64,000 nt of DNA from Stereum hirsutum FP-91666 SS1 (GCF_000264905.1 NW_006763136.1:787934-851933), one strand, 5' to 3'. Shown: positions 1 through 12,083, numbered from the stretch's first letter. Made by a program: numbers and translations. The notes: a model not told the origin generated them from the letters alone.

Positions 1-1896
1 GGTATAGGGAACATGGGGGGGATGAGGATCCGGAGAGTTAGGTGCGTTTTTTGGCAGGGGAGGTGGGGAGTTTGTGAGGTGTGTTTTTTGGCAGGGGGGG
101 TGGGGGGGGGNNNNNNNNNNNNNNNNNNNNNNNNNNNNNNNNNNNNNNNNNNNNNNNNNNNNNNNNNNNNNNNNNNNNNNNNNNNNNNNNNNNNNNNNNN
201 NNNNNNNNNNNNNNNNNNNNNNNNNNNNNNNNNNNNNNNNNNNNNNNNNNNNNNNNNNNNNNNNNNNNNNNNNNNNNNNNNNNNNNNNNNNNNNNNNNNN
301 NNNNNNNNNNNNNNNNNNNNNNNNNNNNNNNNNNNNNNNNNNNNNNNNNNNNNNNNNNNNNNNNNNNNNNNNNNNNNNNNNNNNNNNNNNNNNNNNNNNN
401 NNNNNNNNNNNNNNNNNNNNNNNNNNNNNNNNNNNNNNNNNNNNNNNNNNNNNNNNNNNNNNNNNNNNNNNNNNNNNNNNNNNNNNNNNNNNNNNNNNNN
501 NNNNNNNNNNNNNNNNNNNNNNNNNNNNNNNNNNNNNNNNNNNNNNNNNNNNNNNNNNNNNNNNNNNNNNNNNNNNNNNNNNNNNNNNNNNNNNNNNNNN
601 NNNNNNNNNNNNNNNNNNNNNNNNNNNNNNNNNNNNNNNNNNNNNGGGGGGGGGGTTGTGAGCTGGGGAAAGGAGAGAGATAAGTGAATGGATGGATTGC
701 ATGCATGTATGATACGACGACCACTTTTCCGTTCCCGTTCCCATTCCACCTTGTTCTTGTTCGTTCTTGCTCCCTCATATTGACTGATTTCTTTTTACCC
801 CATCCATCCACCACCGTATCGTTTGATTATTTGATTCGTGTCTCGTTCTTACATCTCCGTTTCCCTGACGTTCTCTTTTCTCTCTCCATTTCTTTCCACT
901 GCTCTTGTCTTACCCTTCTATAACGATACTTCTAATTTCTACTTGATTTCCACCTTCTACTTCACCTTCTACCTTCTACCTCAACCTTCACCTTAAACTC
1001 CCTATTCGAACTCCCTATCCATCCTCTGCCCTCTGCCCTCCGTCCTCCATCCTCTGCTCTCCGTCCACCCCCCCTCCTCCTGCCGGCCTCGTTCTCGTTT
1101 TTCGCTAGACAGATGCAAACCAAACCAAACCGAATCGAACTGAATTGAACTGAATGAAACCAATGAAAGCAATGTACTCTGTACGGTTTTCTGTTTTGGT
1201 GTCTGTCGTTGTCCAGGCGTCCGGGCGTCCATGCGTCCGGGCGGTTATTTGTGTTTTGTGTCCGTTCGTTCGTTTGGTGATCGATTGGTTGGTGGTTAGT
1301 TTGGTGAGATGGTTGGTTGGTTGGTTGGTTGGTTGGTTGGTTGGTTAGTTTGGTGAGTTGGTTCGTTTGGTGGTTGGTTGGTGAGATGCAGTAAGGGAGG
1401 AAAGTGAAGACTCGTTAAAAAGAGAGGAAAGTTCAAGGAGGAAAGAGCGAGAAAGAGTCAGGTACACCTTTTAGGCTTTAGCTGTCACGTCACGATACAG
1501 AGCATTATATCTTGAGGATATCTGTTTAGGTTTTCGGTCCATCGATTTATAGGTAGAGTACAATTGTCTTAAAAACGACCCAAACTACCTCCTGAACTTC
1601 TCCTGCACTAAGTATTGAGGCCTTGAGGTGCCACATCTTGACCTACCGACGCCACACCGGCGTCTTCTCTAGTTCCCACGCTTTTCTTAATACGTAGAAG
1701 TTGATGCACGGACACGTGAGCGACGCGTCTATCGTTCGAGAATCGAGATTCCGGTTCCGGTTCTGTCTTGTTCCTCAAGTTGTCCGTGTTCGTGTCCGTG
1801 TCTGTGTCTGTGTCTTCCGATTCGACTTCGCCGCTGGAGGCTTCTCCTCATCCCCACCGTATCAACAAAGCTAACCCCATCCCGCACCGAAGACCC
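1..1896. other. Gene-free left end with assembly gap
   Basis: No gene is supported here. An N run fills 111-645 and is bordered by G runs on both sides. Left of it a motif of the form GTGCGTTTTTTGGCAGGGG occurs twice (about 41-60 and 79-98, the second copy with GTGT), so the gap probably hides a G-rich tandem repeat. The bases at 900-1070 are pyrimidine-rich CCTTCTAC/CCTCTGCC low-complexity sequence. The rest up to the helicase start shows no convincing coding. Confidence 0.6.
1311..1346. repeat. (TTGG)n microsatellite
   Basis: About nine uninterrupted TTGG units are visible, with degenerate TTGG/TTAG units on both sides from about 1284 to 1380. It lies upstream of the helicase gene in a region without other features. 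Confidence 0.85.
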
Positions 1897-4800
1897 ATGC
1901 CTCCGAAACGTAAATCCGCCCCCGCCGCCTCCTCTTCCTCCAATCCAAAGTCCAATCCCAAATCCAAAGCAAATCCACAAAAGAAACCGCGCCTCACCCT
2001 CGACGCGTTCTTCTCGCCCAAAGTCCCCGTGTACGCCAATGCTGGTATCAACAGCTTCTCCGGCGGCGGCGGCGGTGAGGACGGGGGCAAGGAGGGTGAG
2101 AGGGGAAAGGGGAGGGCGAGGGAGAGGGAGAAGGTGTGCGAGGTGGTGTTGAGCGATGAGCAGAGGGGGGTGTTGAGGATGGTTGTTGAGGAGGAGAGGA
2201 GTGTGTTTTTTACGGGGTCGGCGGGTGAGTTCTTGAGTTTTCTTTCTTTTGTTTTGGGACTCTGGATTGCATTTTGGTCGTATGGGTGGGTGTACGATGG
2301 GTCTGGACTCTGCACGCCGATTGCGTGCCAACCTAAGTCTTCGATATTCGGAGGATGGCAGGCGGATATTATGTGACATGTAGGCTATTCATGGACGCTC
2401 GTCAGTTCGACGACCTTGTGCCATCGTCATTATCGTTCAGCCTCCTTGGATTTGTTCTTCACGAGCCCTATGTGGTCGGTTCATACCGGTCTTGAACAGG
2501 GACTTCAATGGCGCAGGCTGTCATCTCAATGTTTCCTGCAAGGAGGCGATAGGCTCAAATGAATGATGGGCTAAGAACTAAACGTGCACGGGCAACAGCT
2601 CCGTTATTGTTTCTCGGTGCAGATGCATCATTGGTCGTGCATGGATCCATGACCTTTTCCCCTCTTGTCCCTCTGTCAAGCTCCATTCAAGTCAAACTGT
2701 GTGTTTGAAAAGAGACCCGCCCACTCTCCACGTATGTTCGAGCCTAACAATTAGGAGATGGACAGGCCGATTATCGTTATGGATGAAGATCAGTTTGGTC
2801 TTGATTTCGCTCCATACTCTGTGTTTGTTTCGAGAGGTGCATGCAAGTTTTCGTGCTATTTAAGCCGGCCGTGTGTCTGGTGTTTGGGTTATTACCCTAG
2901 GCCTGCTGAACATCGTACGATGTGTTATATTCTTGTTGATCCCCGAAACGTTGCTGCCTACGAATACACGGGCACACACGGTTCTTAACCTATGAACCGT
3001 CATGTACCATTCCAGTGTATCTATAACCCTATTGACACGACCGCCACTGACCTCCATTTTTCGCCCTGCGTTGATTATAGGGACCGGGAAATCCCTCCTC
3101 CTCCGTGCCATAATCACAGCACTCCGGAAAAAACACGCAAAGAAGAATGGCGCTGTTTCTGTTACAGCAAGTACGGGCATGGCCGCTTCGAACATTGGAG
3201 GTAAGCTACTTACACTTTGAATCCATCATCCACTCTTTCCTCACTCCTGCTCCTTCTTACTCCTGCTCCCCATGGTCCTTCCGCCCTGCTGATACGACGA
3301 CGACGATAGGCATGACGATCCACTCCTGGGGCGCGATCTCGCCCATGGTCGAAGATGTGGAGAAACTCATAAGAGACATCAGGACCGCGAGACCGGCGTT
3401 GCAGCGGTGGAGGGAGACGAAAGTTTTGGTGATTGACGAAAGTGAGTCGTTTGTGCCACCGACCAGTGTCGCCGTTGCTCCATCGGGAAGAGAACTGTGC
3501 GAGAATGCTGACTTTTGTTGGGCGTGAGCTTGTAGTTTCGATGGTCGACGGGCACCTTTTTGAGCGGATGTGCAGACTCGCGGAAAGACTGAGAAAAGCG
3601 ACGGACAAGCCATTTGGCGGTATCCAGGTTCGTCCGTCCGAATCCGTGGTGGACTCCCTCCTTCGAATAGATTTATGACTAGAGTTGTTCGTTTGTTTGT
3701 AGCTTGTCGTGACGGGCGATTTCTTCCAGCTTCCGCCTGTCACGAAGGGGAACGAAGTCCCGTTCTTTGCGTTTGAATGTGAGGCGTGGAAGAAGTGTAT
3801 ACAGAAGACCGTGATGCTGAACAAGGTATTCAGGCAGAAGGATAACCGTGCGTCTCTATCGATTTCTCACCCGTCCGCTCGACGGTTGCTGACGATGGCG
3901 GCATTTAGAATTTGTGGATCTATTGAATGAACTAAGACATGGGAATATATCTCCCAAGACGACGGCTGCGTTCCGTGCGCTTTCGAGGCCGTTACCTACA
4001 ACTTCGCCATCGCCATCACCTTCCTCATCACCATCATCTTCTACCTCTTCATCCACATCTACGACTCCCTCTACCACATCTTCCCTCTCCCTCGCCGCCT
4101 CCACCTCCTCCTCTACAACCCCCTCTTCGTCCTCCCCGTCCATTCCCAACACCCAACCCATCTCGACCTCCTCGACCTCCATCCCACTACCCCTCCCCCT
4201 TCCAACCGAACTCTTCCCCCTCCGCCGCGAAGTCGAAACCGCCAACACCACCCGTCTCTCCTCCCTCCCATCCGCACCCCACATCTACACCTCCCGCGAC
4301 TCCGGCTCCGCCGCGCCCGAACGCCGCAAGAAAGTCTTAGAGGGGATGATCGTGCCGGAGAAAGTGATATTGAAGGTCGGGGCGCAGGTCATGCTTTGTA
4401 GGAATGTGGAAGAGGGGAGGGGGTTGGTCAATGGTGCTGTGGGGAGGGTTGTGGGTTTTTTCAGGAGCGTGACGGGGGCCGGGAAGAAGGAAGAGGGGGT
4501 GGTTAGGGATTTGTATGTTGGGGAGGATGGGGAGGTTTGTTGGGTTGGGGAGTGGGAGAGGGTGAAGGAGAATGTGAAGCCGGAGAGTGGGAGGGGGAAG
4601 TCGAAGGTAGAGGTGGACGTGGACGTGAAGGGCGAGAAGCCGGAGAGCACGACGAGCGCGAGTGCGAGTGCGAAGGGAAAAACGAAGGAAAAGATATCGG
4701 ACGAATTGTACCCTCTTGTCGAGTTCTCGACGCAACAGGGAAGGGTGACGGGTCTGGTGACGAGAGATGAGTTCAGAGTGGAGGATAACGAGGGGAATGT

Positions 4801-5262
4801 GCTCGCGAGACGTGTTCAGGTACGTTGGCAACCTCTCGTTCTTCTCATACTGGAGTGCAATGATGGATTGACGGGTAACTCGGTTTGGATCGAAGATCCC
4901 GCTGATTTTGGCCTGGGCGATTTCGATACATAAGAGCCAGGGACAGACGATTCAGAGAGTGAAGATCGACCTGGGTAGGGTGTTCGAGAAGGGTGTGTTT
5001 CTTTTCCATTCATGTCATCCGACTGAGTGTCAGTCAAAATAATGGGCGACTGGGCAATATAGGTCAAAGCTATGTAGCGCTCTCGAGAGCTGCATCCATG
5101 GAAGGCCTTCAGGTGCTAAGGTTCGATCCTAACCGAGTACGTTACGCCTGTTCCCTTAGGCATCGTGGAGTATGACGATTGGAACTGACTGGCCTCTGTT
5201 TCTAGGTCAAAGCACACCCCAAAGTTATCGAATGGAGCAAGACGCTCACGACTCTAAGCTGA
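1897..5262 (+). CDS. PIF1: PIF1-family ATP-dependent DNA helicase
   Basis: This is a 5'-3' superfamily 1B helicase of the type acting on telomeres, replication forks and mitochondrial DNA. I predict nine exons: 1897-2224, 3081-3200, 3310-3441, 3536-3627, 3703-3847, 3909-4819, 4896-4992, 5063-5136 and 5206-5262, giving 651 aa in consistent phase. Walker A is GSAGTGKS (about residues 107-114), Walker B VLVIDE (188-193), then [22 protein letters not shown] with [16 protein letters not shown] (about 584-592) and [12 protein letters not shown]-box-like RLTLDAFF sits at residues 32-39. A Ser/Thr/Pro-rich insert of about 80 residues follows LRHG. The ATG at 1897 is chosen because it opens a basic N-terminus (MPPKRKS); a mitochondrial form from elsewhere is possible. 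The first intron is unusually long and splits a Walker A glycine codon. The family call is secure; exon borders are inferred. Confidence 0.93.
2225..3080 (+). other. 856-nt intron inside the Walker A codon of PIF1
   Basis: GTGAGT at 2225 and TATAG at 3076-3080 join GG|GG cleanly to restore GTGKS in frame. All other introns of this gene are about 61-109 nt. No coding domain, tandem repeat or terminal inverted repeat was recognised inside it. It could hide an alternative 5' exon or promoter for a shorter transcript. Confidence 0.75.
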
Positions 5263-6175
5263 CCTTAAATATTGAACACACTCTCGAGATATATTTAGCT
5301 GTTGGTCGCACTCGTAAAGACTCGGACGACGAGGTTTAATCGCATTGGTGTAAGATGACCGGTGTCGTCCACTGATTTATAACATTTATCTATATCCCGT
5401 AGCATCTGCACGTTTTGAATGTAGCCGTAGCCGTACATTGAAGAGTACCCGTCGCGGGTCCCGGGGGCCCTCAGTTCAGTCTTTTTTTCTGCGTCACTTC
5501 TTTAGGGTGGCCCGGTTCCCCAATCTTTGGACTTCAGCGTCAAACTATTCTAAGCGGAGTTCCAACGTCATGGTATAACTCGAGTCATCATCATGACGCG
5601 CAATGCAGGTGACTTTGGGCCGATGGGAACCGCTGAGCATGTTGATTTAGGATGGAGTATCAAACACGCAAAGAGGTATTTCCACACGCTGAATGGAACT
5701 ACTGTTGCATAACAATACTGACGCAGATCCTTGTTCTCTAGCAGCCTCTCAGACCGCTAGTTTGTCTACGCTCATTCATAAGCCCGATTGATTTGGTACA
5801 ACCTAGGCCCACTTTCTCATACTCTCATCATATGCCCTCCACATAACCTCAAGGATGAGCTCTTGTGGGGAATAGAAGACGAAGATAGTACTTGCCGACT
5901 TATCATGTGTTATGCCTCTGGGTCTTACGATGGCCCACTGCGTTACCGAACTCAATCGCGAGACCCGACTGCTGTTTCTCATGATGGAGGCGTTAACCTT
6001 GGCCCTTTTCATTCTCACAATCAGCTTCTTCGGCCTGGATCTACGGTGTTATTACACCACCCTCCCCACCCATGGGCCTCATAAATAACCACCATCACCA
6101 CTGACAGCATCAGAGCTCTCAGAATCACCCCCAGCCACAGCTTTTCTTGTTGCTTGTCAAAACAGATTCTACGGA
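5263..6175. other. Intergenic, no gene seen
   Basis: Between the helicase stop and the oxygenase start no reading frame with splice signals or recognisable domain was found. An ATAAATA element at about 6081 could serve as the oxygenase TATA box. Confidence 0.5.
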
Positions 6176-7574
6176 ATGCCTGCACTCAGTTACCCAGCTT
6201 TTCCAGACGACGTGCCCACGGTCCCACTCTTGGTCATCGACTACGAGCTCGTCAAAGCCAAAGACGAGAATGAGATCAACAGACTCTGGGAAGCGGCGAC
6301 GAAGCTTGGTTTCTGGTACTTAAAGAACCACGGTGTAGATGACGAGGTGAACGAGATGTTCGAGATGGGCAAGGAGACGATGAGTTTGCCGCTGGAGGAG
6401 AAGATGAAGTATGAGCAAGGGGATGAGGGAAGTTCATTCGGGTGCGTGGTGTTTTCGACTTCATCTCAGGAAATTGCTTGATGATTGAGATGTGGACACA
6501 TGCTGATGGATCCTTTGGTGCGAACTGTGATGCAGGTATAAATATGCCGGTGCAAACGCCACGGATGGTACAGGTGCCCCCGATCTCGTTGAATTCATCA
6601 ACGTTTCCAAAGACGATGCGCTAGCCTATCCGACGCCGGTGCATCGCACGTACCCATCCACCGTCAACGCGCGTATGGAGTCCACTATCCAGCCATTTGT
6701 TCGCAAGTCCGTGGAAGTGAACCTTACGTTGATTGAGACGCTGAATGATAAGCTCGGACTGCTAAAGGGTGAGCTGGCCAAGAGACATAGGTTGAAGGAC
6801 CCGAGCGGGAGCGAATCGAGATGTATCAAAAGCCCGAAGAATCAGGAGATGTCGGCTGAGAAGGCTGCAATTGGGGCGCATACTGATTTCGGGTCGATGG
6901 TAAGTCATTGCGAGACCGCCCGGCGACAGCATTAAAATTTCGTTGACGTTACCGACGCTTACGATAATCCATGTAGTCGTTCTTGCATAATAGACTCGGC
7001 GGGCTTCAAGTCTTGCCTCCCGGTTCAGATGGATGGAAGTTCGTCAGGGTAAGTTAACCTTCTCTTCTTCGCTCGAACCTGCCGTCATCTGAACCCACAA
7101 TGGAAACGCATTCCACCGAACAGCCAATTCCCGGCCACGCAATCTGCAATCTGGGAGATGCGATGGCAATATTCAGCGGAGGGATCCTGCGCTCCAACCT
7201 ACACCGCGTTGTTCCCCCACCGAAATCACAGTCCGCGTACGACCGTTGGTCCCTCGTCTTCTTCACTCGTCCTGCGAACTCTGCTATCTTATCCGCGTTG
7301 AAAGACGAGAGCGAGATGATCAGAGAGGCAGTGGAAAATGCGAATGAGAGAGGGGAGAAGGGGAAGTATGAGACGGGGGTCACGAGTGGGGAGTGGTTTG
7401 CTCGTCGAATCAAATACCAGAGGATTAAAAACAGAACGGTGAGTAGTACCGAGCGCTAGAGTCAAAATCTCCTAGTTGGAACTGATTGTTGACTCTAAAT
7501 AATAGGGCCCGGAAACGTGGAGAGCTAGTCGAGGGACAGAGCATAAGGATGACACCGTCAACGTTGGTGCTTGA
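6176..7574 (+). CDS. Isopenicillin N synthase-like 2OG-Fe(II) oxygenase
   Basis: This is a non-haem iron oxygenase using 2-oxoglutarate and O2; the substrate cannot be read from sequence. Five exons (6176-6441, 6536-6899, 6977-7048, 7124-7438, 7506-7574) give 361 aa in consistent phase, a normal length for the family. The N-terminal half has the DIOX_N signature LGFWYLKNHGV. The iron ligands are complete: H204 and D206 in AHTDFGS and H261 in SNLHRVV. The 2-oxoglutarate-binding RxS is R275-W-S277 in DRWSLVFF. There is no signal peptide, so it is probably cytosolic. It converges on the MFS gene at 7918, leaving 343 bp. Fungal relatives serve in secondary metabolism or nucleobase and flavonoid-like oxidation; no cluster partner for a specific pathway is evident here. 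Confidence 0.9.
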
Positions 7575-7917
7575 CTGCCGTCGTTTAGCGATTCGTGGGT
7601 CTCTGTGTCGCTGTACGATATTGTTTGAGCTGCAGACGTCTGTAAGTTTGCTGTCAGTTTACCGACTTCAATGGGATTACTGTCTTGCACTTCTCCGAAG
7701 CTGCCAAGACCTCACCGCTGTGGTAGACAAGGTTGCGTCTTATAATGCTACTAATATAAAGGGTACACTGCTTTTGACTCTCTGGAAAATCCAGGGCAAT
7801 CTGTTGTCAACATTGAAAGAGCACGCTAGGGAATTACAAATGAATACAGCGAGGGCTCAGCAACCACCGAACCATGTTGTCCAGATCGAGCATTGAACAG
7901 AGTAAGAAAGGTGACGA

Positions 7918-10099
7918 TCATACAAGTCGGCCTTCGGAAAGGGACTCGGGATCGATCTCGCGAGCCACAGGTCTCCACTCATTACGGTCGTCCACAGTAC
8001 CAGGCGCGGTGGAGTCGGGATGCGTTCGAGGAACCGTCTCAATGTCAGATCCGAGCTTCTCCATCGCGGCGCGTTCTTCACCAGGCATGATCTTGCGACT
8101 CTGAGCGTCCTCAGTCGTAGCCTTGGCGTAAGGAGATTTCTGACGGATACGGTAGCCGTACTTCATAAGAACAAACTGGATGCAGTAGTGATATTGTCAG
8201 TCCTGCGGCAGAAAGTACAGATGAGAGCAAGAGTAAACGCACCGGCAGTGGGATCATGACAACTCCAATCAGAGCGCAAAGTGTCCCCGCCCATTGGTAG
8301 TGCAGGTTTTGGAACATCTGGCGGCCGTACAATGGGAAAGAAGCGGCAAGCATGTTACGAACGAAACCCTGCGCGGAGATGGCGGACGAGGCGTATTCGC
8401 CATACGCATCCGCGAGGTAGTTCTGGACTGCGTCGAAGATGAGGTCTGAGACGCATAGCATCCGAGGTCAGTAAGCCCACTGCAAATGTATATCGAAAAC
8501 GTGAAAGAACTTACAGATAGAAAATACCATGGGGCACAACGCGAGAGTTGGCACAATCCAATGCACTTCGCGGAACTGCGTCCAAGAGAACCAGAACAAC
8601 GACACCGGCAAGAGAACCGCCCCAACTCTACTCCACGCAAGTCTAGCCTCCGGAACCGGTACACCTCCATTTCTCTTCGTCGCTCTGTCGTACACCCTAT
8701 TCTGATGAATCGAGGCCGCGAACGCAAAGAAACACCCGAGGATGGAAGAGATATACGGCAGTCCAGCATTTCCCTGACTCCATCCATGGTTGCCTTGGTA
8801 GGTGAGCGGGATGACAGAGAAAAACAGGAAGATAATAGCCCATGCGAAAGCCAACCAGAGAGAAAACGCAAGGACGACTGGTTCGCGGATAAGGAGGATG
8901 AAAGCGCGAGTGGTCGATGCGTAGAGGAGTGCGCCTATGGATGGTTTGGCAAGTTCTGATGGTGCGCGGTATCGGTTGTCGCCTGTGTCGCGACGAAGTT
9001 TCTGAGCATGTTTCTCAAGAATACGAGCTCCGCGGGTCTCATCCAGGAGGAAGAAAGCAACGACGAAAAGGCAACCGTTGGCGATGAGTTGAACCTATAA
9101 CTGGATGTTAGATAATGTGCACAATGCTCGGGTATAGAAGGTAAACGGACCCATTCGATCCACCTCCAACCTGCGTACTGATTAATATAGCCGGAGTATA
9201 GGGGAGCGGCGACCGTTCCGAGGACGGCGGTCAGACTGAACAATGCCACCGGCAAACCTCGCTCTTCCGTGGACCAGATATCCGTCTGTGTACCAGGAAC
9301 GATCGTCGTACCCGCAGCGCCTGAGCATCCAGACAGGAAACGCGCTACGATGATTGTTTGGATGTTATGTCCAGTGGCGAGAGGTATGAACCATATTGTG
9401 AAGAGAAGGTAGGAGCCGATATAGATAGGTCTACGGCCGATAAATTCGGAGAGTGGCCCAAGGAACATGGGAACGACGGCAAATGCGGCTGAGGAAAACG
9501 ATGGTTGGTTCCGATGTTAAAGACCGTTGAAGTGTGATTCGTGACAAACGGGACGTACCATTGAAGACGAACAGCCCAACTTGGCCGACTTCATTGGACA
9601 CACCGAATTCCCCGGTCATAGATGTTATACCAGAAGAGTACCCAGCAGTAGCAAGACCGCTGGAAAATATGATGATTAAGACCGGACGAATCTAAAAGGA
9701 CTAGAAGGTTCATACATGAAGAGACAGACTAGGCAAAGCATGACGGTATTCTGCCATTTCTTCCGCCTCGTCCACTAAGGATGACTCGGTCAGCACATAA
9801 CATGGAGGTGGAACAGAAACACACACATTCATGGGGTTCGTGGGATCATTTGGTTCAAAAGTGACTAGAATGACGTCCTCTTTACCATTGCTTGAACCGG
9901 CATATCGTGGGACTAGAGAGGTTCCAGAATGTGACGAGGGGGTCGGATTCCGGCTTGTATTCTCGATGTGGTCTTCTCCACCAAGTGCTTTGCCATGAAC
10001 TACAGATCAGGTTTATAGTCAGCACCATAGCCATTCCTTGACAGTGAATAATGAATACTTACTATGACGAGCACCTCCTGAATCCCGCACTGCGTTCAT
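7918..10099 (-). CDS. MFS transporter, polyamine (TPO1/DHA1) type, copy 1
   Basis: This is a predicted plasma-membrane proton antiporter of the drug/polyamine DHA1 group. Eight exons on the minus strand (10063-10099, 9827-9999, 9716-9774, 9559-9659, 9151-9488, 8515-9094, 8243-8445, 7918-8175) give 582 aa in phase. Landmarks: DPTNPMN-W before TM1, GPLSEFIGRRPIYIGSY (motif A), FLSGCSGAAGTTIVPG, DIWSTEERGLPVALFS, GWRWIEW, the loop REPVVLAFSLWLAFAWAI and the tail QGFVRNMLAASFPLYG...LMKYG. The N-terminus is hydrophilic and cytosolic. A TATA box lies 153 nt upstream of the ATG. It is paired in inverted orientation with 28544-30748: exons 3-7 have identical lengths in both. Substrate is uncertain because polyamine and drug exporters of this group are not separable by eye. 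Confidence 0.92.
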
Positions 10100-10251
10100 T
10101 TGCAACGATGCAAATGGCAGTCACTCGAGAGGGGAGCTTCCGTTGATTAGAGAAGCGAGTGTGTCTGCTATCTTTTACAAGCACAAGGTAGCGCGTGGAG
10201 AATAGAGTGGAGAGTGGGGAAATATGAAGATAATTTGTAGAGTCGGGCTGA

Positions 10252-10259
10252 TTTATATA
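10252..10259 (-). promoter_or_regulatory. TATA box of MFS copy 1
   Basis: TATATAAA on the minus strand, 153 nt before the predicted ATG at 10099. Position and sequence fit a core promoter element; no transcript evidence. Confidence 0.6.
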
Positions 10260-10912
10260 GTACGTGTACAGCTGAGGGATGTTTCACTCGGAGCGGAATG
10301 AGTGAACACTCCGCTGTCCTCTAGGCGCGATCAGCCAGTTGGGTAACACCTCTGAGAGCACAGAACGCATCGCGAAAGCAAGACTGTAAGACTGAATGAC
10401 ACTGTAGTAGATAAACATTGGTCCCGGGGATGGTGGATGTCGATCGGCGGCGCTCGGATTAGTATCTTGGACGGGCCCGGGGGCCCAGTAAACAGACGCC
10501 CCGCTCCTTGTAAGAGAGCCGAAGAGGATTTATATGTACTGTATCACTGAGAAAAACCCAACCAAGTCACAAATACAGCCCTCAGATACCAGTAGGATTG
10601 TCGAAGTCGACGAGAGCGGTGAGGAGATAGGAGGAGATTCAACAACAACATTTGTTGACCGTTCCCACGAAGCGCATGCGGCGGTGGCAAAGCAGAAATA
10701 ACCGTTCAAAGAGGGCTTACTTTATGTTCCCAAGGTCGATAGGGTCTCATACTTTTCTACTCAAGCGGCGATTCATTCCTCCAACTGGTAAATAAAACAT
10801 GTAAATGCATAGAAAATCTAAAATAAAGGGGGAGCCACGTCCGGGCAGATATACAGTACAGTCCAAGGCTTCTCTGAATCTCGTATCATCTAACAAAGTC
10901 TCATACGACCAA
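10260..10912. other. Intergenic, no gene seen
   Basis: This lies upstream of the polyamine-type MFS and downstream of the seven-TM gene. It contains a short GC-rich block around 10425-10500 (ccggg and gggcccgggggccc). No coding signal was found. Confidence 0.45.
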
Positions 10913-12003
10913 TCATGCTCTGCTCTGCATCAAATACGACTGCGAAAACCCACTTCCTTTCTCCGACGCAGGGCCATCCTCAACGCCACACCATTCCTTC
11001 GCATCCACGGCCAACAGAGAAAGGCCGACCAACCACTCCACGGTAATCTGAAGGACATAGAACTCGGCCTTGCGGCCATTAGAGCCTGCATCCGAGGGTG
11101 GGTTGAAAGCTTGAGCGAGCCGGTAGGCAGGGACTATGATGAGAACGAGAGAGGTGATGGAGAGCCAGAGGGAGGTGCGTCGGGGAAGGCGCGCTTCTGT
11201 GACGAGGCGGGCGTTGTAGAGGCAGAGGACTGCAACCACGATGAGAACGATGATGGTAGACACTTTTCTGGAGGATGATAAGGGGAAGTACATGAGCATT
11301 ATATGGCGGACGTCAAAAGGGTTCGGAACTGACTTGTATGTCTGAACGGTCTGGGCTGTGGTAGAGTCTGATAAGCTCTTGGAGTACTCGACCCCGGATA
11401 CGATCCCAAGAATACTATGACAATGTTAAACATAAGTTCACTTGACAGAGAAAGTGTACGTTGGAGGTGAGAATGCGTACATGGCGACCAGCAAGGCAAG
11501 CTCCATCAAGCGGGTGACCCGTTTCTTCTGACTATTGCCTTCATACGCGTCCCCGCGAAGGTCGTGAAATATAGTAAGCTTGACGAGTGTATTGGCTAAT
11601 ATCAGATACCCGATACTGAGCAAAACCTGTGAATCATTCGAACGGCATAAGCAAAGAAGACAGCACGCAGAGCATGGGGATAACATACCTGCTCAGCGAT
11701 CAGCAATCCCTCGCTGAAGATCGCCGTTCCATTAAGAGCGTGTGTAATATTCTCTGCTCCGATGGCTCTGATGATCATTGTCGCCACCCTGATGACCTCG
11801 AATGCTTGGAGCCGGAGAAACGCTAGGAAGATGCGGCGAGGTCGTCGATAGTTCACGACCATACGCCACAAGCAGAGACACGTCGTGATGACATAGAGAA
11901 TAGTGAAGATAATCGAGGGCGCAAGATCTTGAGAGACTGACGGCAGACCGCCAGAAAGTGAGTTTAGGGTGATGGTGCTCCCAAGTGCTGACCCGGTCGA
12001 CAT
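10913..12003 (-). CDS. Seven-TM fungal membrane protein, family uncertain
   Basis: Three exons (11689-12003, 11481-11626, 10913-11414) give 320 aa in phase. About seven hydrophobic segments alternate with short charged loops, for example APSIIFTILYVITTCLCLW, VLLSIGYLILANTLVKL, VSTIIVLIVVAVLCLY and SLWLSITSLVLIIVPAY. This topology recalls RTA1-like and DUF7702-type fungal proteins, but no diagnostic motif was recognised, so that is a comparison and not an assignment. An optional fourth intron with good signals could run from a gtcag after TAC-AA (about 11336) to ctccag, shortening the protein to about 298 aa. The gene sits between two MFS genes on the same strand and has no counterpart between the duplicated MFS genes at 27-28 kb. 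A TATA box lies 81 nt upstream. Confidence 0.75.
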
Positions 12004-12083
12004 GCTTCAGGCTGAGTTGGTCGAAGAGCTCAAAAGAAATTTTAGTGGAGGTGTTGCGAGCATCCTTCCGACTGCTGCAGCAG

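Noticed and set aside
684..1348. Short open frames in the pyrimidine-rich and TTGG regions
   Set aside because: Low-complexity sequence without splice context or homology; the frames over the gap are made of Ns.
5126..5142. tRNA-like T-loop (GGTTCGATCC)
   Set aside because: It lies within a PIF1 coding exon and no cloverleaf can be folded around it. A similar gttcgagtc at 24312 also lacks the other arms.
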